Origin: Nocardia sp. NBC_00403
GTDB lineage: Bacteria > Actinomycetota > Actinomycetes > Mycobacteriales > Mycobacteriaceae
Direction of reading: 5' to 3'
NCBI RefSeq assembly: GCF_036046055.1
Contig: NZ_CP107939.1
Coordinates: 8,370,001-8,434,000 of the forward strand
Length of the DNA stretch: 64,000 nt
A program made the position numbers and the translations under genes. Shown here piece after piece: positions 61,145 through 64,000 of the stretch (within the stretch, counting starts at the first letter, position 1; every line of letters begins with the position of its first letter). The notes under the pieces are model-generated. The model saw nothing but the letters and a program-made list of their open reading frames with translations, had not been told where the DNA came from and did no database searches.

Positions 61145-62454
61145 TGGCCGACCCCGCGGCGCCGAGTCCGGCCCAGCTCGCGCGGCGGGGCGACCGGGCG
61201 CTGTATCCCGACCAACGCCGGGTCTTGGCCAGACTGTTCCTGCCCGGCCAGGAAATTCTCGGGCAAGGCATTTCGCGCGCCGACGCCATCATCGCGCGAG
61301 TGCTCGGTCTCTCCGATGCGGATGTGTCGGCCACCCTGGCCGACACGATGGGCCGGTTCGGCGAACGGCACCGCGATATCGGCGCAACGTTCGCGACGCA
61401 CTATGCGCGGGTCGCGCACCGGGTACCGCGCACATCGACGCCGACGCTCGAACGCCGTCAGCTCATCGGCGCCTGCTTCACCCAGGAGTACGCGGTCGAA
61501 GCCGCCGCGTTGTTCAATCCGTCGATCGTCGCGCATCCCGATCAATCCGGTATTGCCCCTGGCGAACTGCGCTTCGTCATGAGCCTGCGCGCGCTCGGTG
61601 AAGGACATATTTCGAGCATCGAGTTCCGAACCGGCACACTCGGACAAGGAGATTCGGTTCGGCTGGACGAGCAGACGCCCTACATCGAGACCGGGCAGTT
61701 CACCTCGACGGCGTCCGGCGACTACACCGTAGCCTTTCCAGCCGAACTCCCGATGTGTGAGCGAGTGCTCTTCCCGGCAGCCGACGAGGAGAGCCGCGGG
61801 ATCGAAGACGCGCGGTTCACCCGGTTCGTCGCGGCGGACGCGACCGTGACGTATTACGCCACCTACACCGCGTTCGACGGCGCGGTCGTCACACCGAGAC
61901 TGCTGCGCACCAGCGATTTCGCCACCTTCGTCAGCACCACGCTTGCCGGGGACGGGGCCGCGGGCAAAGGGATGGCGCTCTTTCCGCGACAAGTCCACGG
62001 CCGATATCTGATGCTGTCGCGGTGGGATCGGGAAAGCATCAGCGTGGTCGGCTCGGCCGACGCCCGAGTCTGGAGTGACCCGGTCACCGCCTATCTGCCG
62101 ACCCGGCCATGGGAGCTGATCCAGCTCGGCAATTGCGGTCCGCCGATCGAAACACCCGCGGGCTGGCTGGTGCTGACCCACGGCGTCGGACCGATGCGCA
62201 CCTACGGCATCGGCGCGATTCTGCTCGACCTCGACGATCCGACCCGTGTCATCGGCGCATTGCGCAGGCCACTGCTAGCGCCGGACGAGGCCGAACGCAA
62301 CGGCTATGTGCCCAACGTCGTGTATTCCTGCGGCGCACTGGTCCACCAGGACACCCTCGTGCTGCCCTACGGGCGCAGCGACTCGGCGGTCGGATTCGCG
62401 TTCATAGCGCTGCCTGCGCTGCTGCGGCAGCTCCTGGAAGCCGGCCCCGACTGA
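61144..62454 (+). CDS. GH130-family glycoside phosphorylase/hydrolase
   Basis: 436 residues, five-bladed beta-propeller type. Visible blocks: FNPSIVAHPDQ, FVMSLRALGEGHISSIEFR, SRGIEDARFTRF (conserved acidic Glu-Asp), GKGMALFPRQVHGRYLMLSRWD, QLGNCGPPIETPAGWLVLTHGVG and VVYSCGALVHQDTLVLPYGRSD. GH130 enzymes cleave beta-mannosides by phosphorolysis or hydrolysis. An N-terminal helical extension of about 120 residues precedes the propeller. Last gene of the coupled three-gene operon. No signal peptide, so it acts in the cytoplasm. Confidence 0.88.
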   Translation: MADPAAPSPAQLARRGDRALYPDQRRVLARLFLPGQEILGQGISRADAIIARVLGLSDADVSATLADTMGRFGERHRDIGATFATHYARVAHRVPRTSTPTLERRQLIGACFTQEYAVEAAALFNPSIVAHPDQSGIAPGELRFVMSLRALGEGHISSIEFRTGTLGQGDSVRLDEQTPYIETGQFTSTASGDYTVAFPAELPMCERVLFPAADEESRGIEDARFTRFVAADATVTYYATYTAFDGAVVTPRLLRTSDFATFVSTTLAGDGAAGKGMALFPRQVHGRYLMLSRWDRESISVVGSADARVWSDPVTAYLPTRPWELIQLGNCGPPIETPAGWLVLTHGVGPMRTYGIGAILLDLDDPTRVIGALRRPLLAPDEAERNGYVPNVVYSCGALVHQDTLVLPYGRSDSAVGFAFIALPALLRQLLEAGPD

Positions 62455-62502
62455 GGGCTCGCGGACTGCTTCATCGTTTATTCACACTGTAGTTGTCACT
62501 CG

Positions 62503-62533
62503 TTGACCTACACCGTTGACACTTGACCTATAC
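62503..62533 (+). repeat. Direct repeat TTGACCTA(C/T)AC upstream of the desaturase
   Basis: TTGACCTACAC (62503-62513) recurs as TTGACCTATAC (62523-62533), a 20-bp period, with TTGACA between. The elements resemble -35/-10 hexamers and could be overlapping promoters or a tandem activator site about 130 bases before the desaturase start. Confidence 0.4.
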
Positions 62534-62659
62534 GGGCGTGTACTGGAGTTCTGGCAGATCAGATCTCGGCCAACGTGGGGTTCCACCTGAATGGGCTCTT
62601 TCATCACTATGGTGACTGCGCACCAGAGTTTCGATCTCACCGAACAACGAGGACCTGGT

Positions 62660-63904
62660 ATGGCAATCACCGAAATCAAGGAATACGCGCATTTGAGCGC
62701 GGCCGACGTCGAGGCGCTCGGGCAAGAACTCGATGCGATCCGCCGGGACATCACCGAGCGGCGTGGCGAGCAGGACGCGGCGTACATCCGTCGCACGATT
62801 GTCTTCCAGCGGGTACTGGATGCCGCGTCGCGGCTGGTGATCGTCGGCAGCAAGACCAAGGCCGGTTGGCTGCTCGGCACCGCGGGCTTGGCGGTGGCCA
62901 AGAGCATCGAGAATATGGAAATCGGCCACAATGTATGCCACGGCCAATGGGATTGGATGAACGATCCCGAAATACATTCCAGCACTTGGGAATGGGATAT
63001 GGCCGGCGTTTCGGCGCAGTGGCGCTATTCGCACAACTATCGCCACCATGTGTTCACGAATGTGCTCGACATGGACGACGACATCGGCTTCGGTGTCATA
63101 CGGGTGACGCGCGACCAAACCTGGCAGCCCCGCTTTCTGCTGCAGCCATTGCAGAATCTGTTCCTGGCCGCCACCTTCGAGTGGGGTATCGCCCTGCACG
63201 GCATGTATGCCGAGCGCGATCGCATGCCCACCCAGGAGCAGAGGACCGCGCAGACCAGGGCGATGATCGGCAAGCTCGTCAGGCAGGCAGGAAAGGACTA
63301 TCTGCTCTTCCCGGCGCTCAGCGGGCGGCGGTGGCGGCGAACCATAGCCGCGAATGCCTCCGCCAATGTGCTGCGCAATATCTGGGCGTACCTGGTGATC
63401 TTCTGTGGACATTTCCCCGACGGCGCCGAGAAATTCACTCCCGAAGTCATGGAGCACGAGACCAAACCGGAGTGGTACCTGCGGCAGATGCTCGGCACCG
63501 CGAACTTCGATGCGGGCCCGCTGCTGGCATTTATGAGTGGAAACCTGTGCTACCAGATCGAACATCACCTGTTCCCGGACCTGCCGAGCAATCGCTATGC
63601 CGAGATCGCCGAGCGGGTGCGCGCCCTGTGTGACAAATACGATCTGCCCTACACCACCGGTTCGTTGACCCACCAGTACCTGCTGACGCTGCGCACCATC
63701 CACAAACTCGCCCTCCCGGACCGCTTCCTCACCGCCACCAGCGATGACGCACCCGAAACCGCGTCCGAACGACGATTCGACAAGGATGTCGCCGCCACGA
63801 CGTCCGACACCGGCTCGTCGGCGACTCGACGCGGTCTACGCACCGCACTGAAGAACCGCGCCCTCCGCCGGCGCATCGAATCAATTGCCGCACCGCACCT
63901 TTGA
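62660..63904 (+). CDS. Membrane acyl-CoA/fatty-acid desaturase (DesA3-like)
   Basis: 414 residues. Introduces a double bond with a di-iron centre. All three His clusters are present: HNVCH (H90, H94), HNYRHH (H125, H129, H130) and QIEHH (Q299, H302, H303), with LFPDLPSNRYAEIA after. The start at ATG 62660 (MAITEIKEYAHLSAADVEAL) fits the mycobacterial DesA3/Rv3229c type N-terminus and a GAGG site at 62649; ATG 62591 adds 23 residues. The Arg/Ser-rich C-terminal 60 residues are variable. Electrons likely come from a ferredoxin-type reductase encoded elsewhere. Confidence 0.93.
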   Translation: MAITEIKEYAHLSAADVEALGQELDAIRRDITERRGEQDAAYIRRTIVFQRVLDAASRLVIVGSKTKAGWLLGTAGLAVAKSIENMEIGHNVCHGQWDWMNDPEIHSSTWEWDMAGVSAQWRYSHNYRHHVFTNVLDMDDDIGFGVIRVTRDQTWQPRFLLQPLQNLFLAATFEWGIALHGMYAERDRMPTQEQRTAQTRAMIGKLVRQAGKDYLLFPALSGRRWRRTIAANASANVLRNIWAYLVIFCGHFPDGAEKFTPEVMEHETKPEWYLRQMLGTANFDAGPLLAFMSGNLCYQIEHHLFPDLPSNRYAEIAERVRALCDKYDLPYTTGSLTHQYLLTLRTIHKLALPDRFLTATSDDAPETASERRFDKDVAATTSDTGSSATRRGLRTALKNRALRRRIESIAAPHL

Positions 63905-63927
63905 GAGCCGAACCGCGCCTCCCGCAA

Positions 63928-64000
63928 TCACCCGCGCGGCGCGCGAGCGGCCTTGCCGGGATCAGGCAGTGTCGCGGTGAGGCCGGCGAGCAGGATGTCG
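63928..64000 (-). CDS. C-terminal end of a gene running out of the window, TetR-like
   Basis: The minus strand reads DILLAGLTATLPDPG and KAARAPRG to a TGA at 63930-63928. The DxLLAGL phrase is common at the end of TetR regulators, so a regulator convergent with the desaturase is a guess. Only 23 codons are visible. Confidence 0.35.
   Translation of the reverse strand, partial: DILLAGLTATLPDPGKAARAPRG

Overview
The window looks like chromosome from a high-GC, mycolic-acid actinomycete of the Nocardia/Rhodococcus group (order Mycobacteriales). The evidence is a mycothiol conjugate amidase, two mycothiol-type DinB-fold proteins, an antigen-85-like mycolyltransferase/esterase, an MMPL permease, many TetR regulators, GTG starts and several apparently leaderless promoters. 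No rRNA, tRNA, CRISPR array or intact insertion sequence was seen.

Backbone. The order and relative orientation coaA - isoprenyl transferase - hemolysin III - YyaL-like thioredoxin protein - small membrane protein/mca - DUF4307 - greA - metB - cbs - SGNH hydrolase - thiolase (fadA3-like) - Bax-inhibitor-1 protein is the order I recall for Mycobacterium tuberculosis Rv1092c to Rv1072, read in reverse. The window is this conserved core, split by accessory blocks.

Block A (3.0-7.1 kb) is an MMPL transporter translationally coupled to a membrane HAMP-adenylate cyclase. Block B (9.5-24.2 kb) has a secreted Ag85-like esterase, a drug exporter, a BBE flavin oxidase, a flavin monooxygenase, an AfsR/SARP-type regulator, an SDR reductase, LysR, a class-A-beta-lactamase-fold protein, a GyrI-like protein and a DinB-fold protein, plus two gene remnants. 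It resembles a tailoring/resistance cluster with no core biosynthetic enzyme. Block C (28.2-33.1 kb) has an acyl-CoA dehydrogenase, a membrane channel-like protein and a TetR/mycothiol-isomerase/metallo-hydrolase operon.

Right half (38.9-64 kb). This is almost all accessory: an rRNA-type methyltransferase, several lipoproteins, a metal-binding-looking DUF6153/DUF305 pair, three regulator-plus-target modules (TetR/FAD hydroxylase, TetR/exporter, TetR/alpha-beta hydrolase), a metallophosphoesterase, an HxlR/quinone-oxidoreductase module, an anion-symporter-type MFS, a trypsin-like protein with a missing catalytic Asp, a frameshifted DoxX gene, a four-gene glycan cluster (two GT4 glycosyltransferases, a glycosidase-like protein and a GH130 protein) and a DesA3-like acyl desaturase.

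Most unusual feature. Between the metallophosphoesterase and the SnoaL-like gene (about 52.3-53.1 kb) lies a mosaic of four fragments. Each matches a different gene elsewhere in this window: MFS C-terminus, FAD-hydroxylase interior, metallophosphoesterase 5' end and TetR C-terminus. They are joined end to end, and two are fused in frame. Other points of interest are a hairpin-rich leader before greA and well-formed palindromic operators in the divergent regulator/target spacers.
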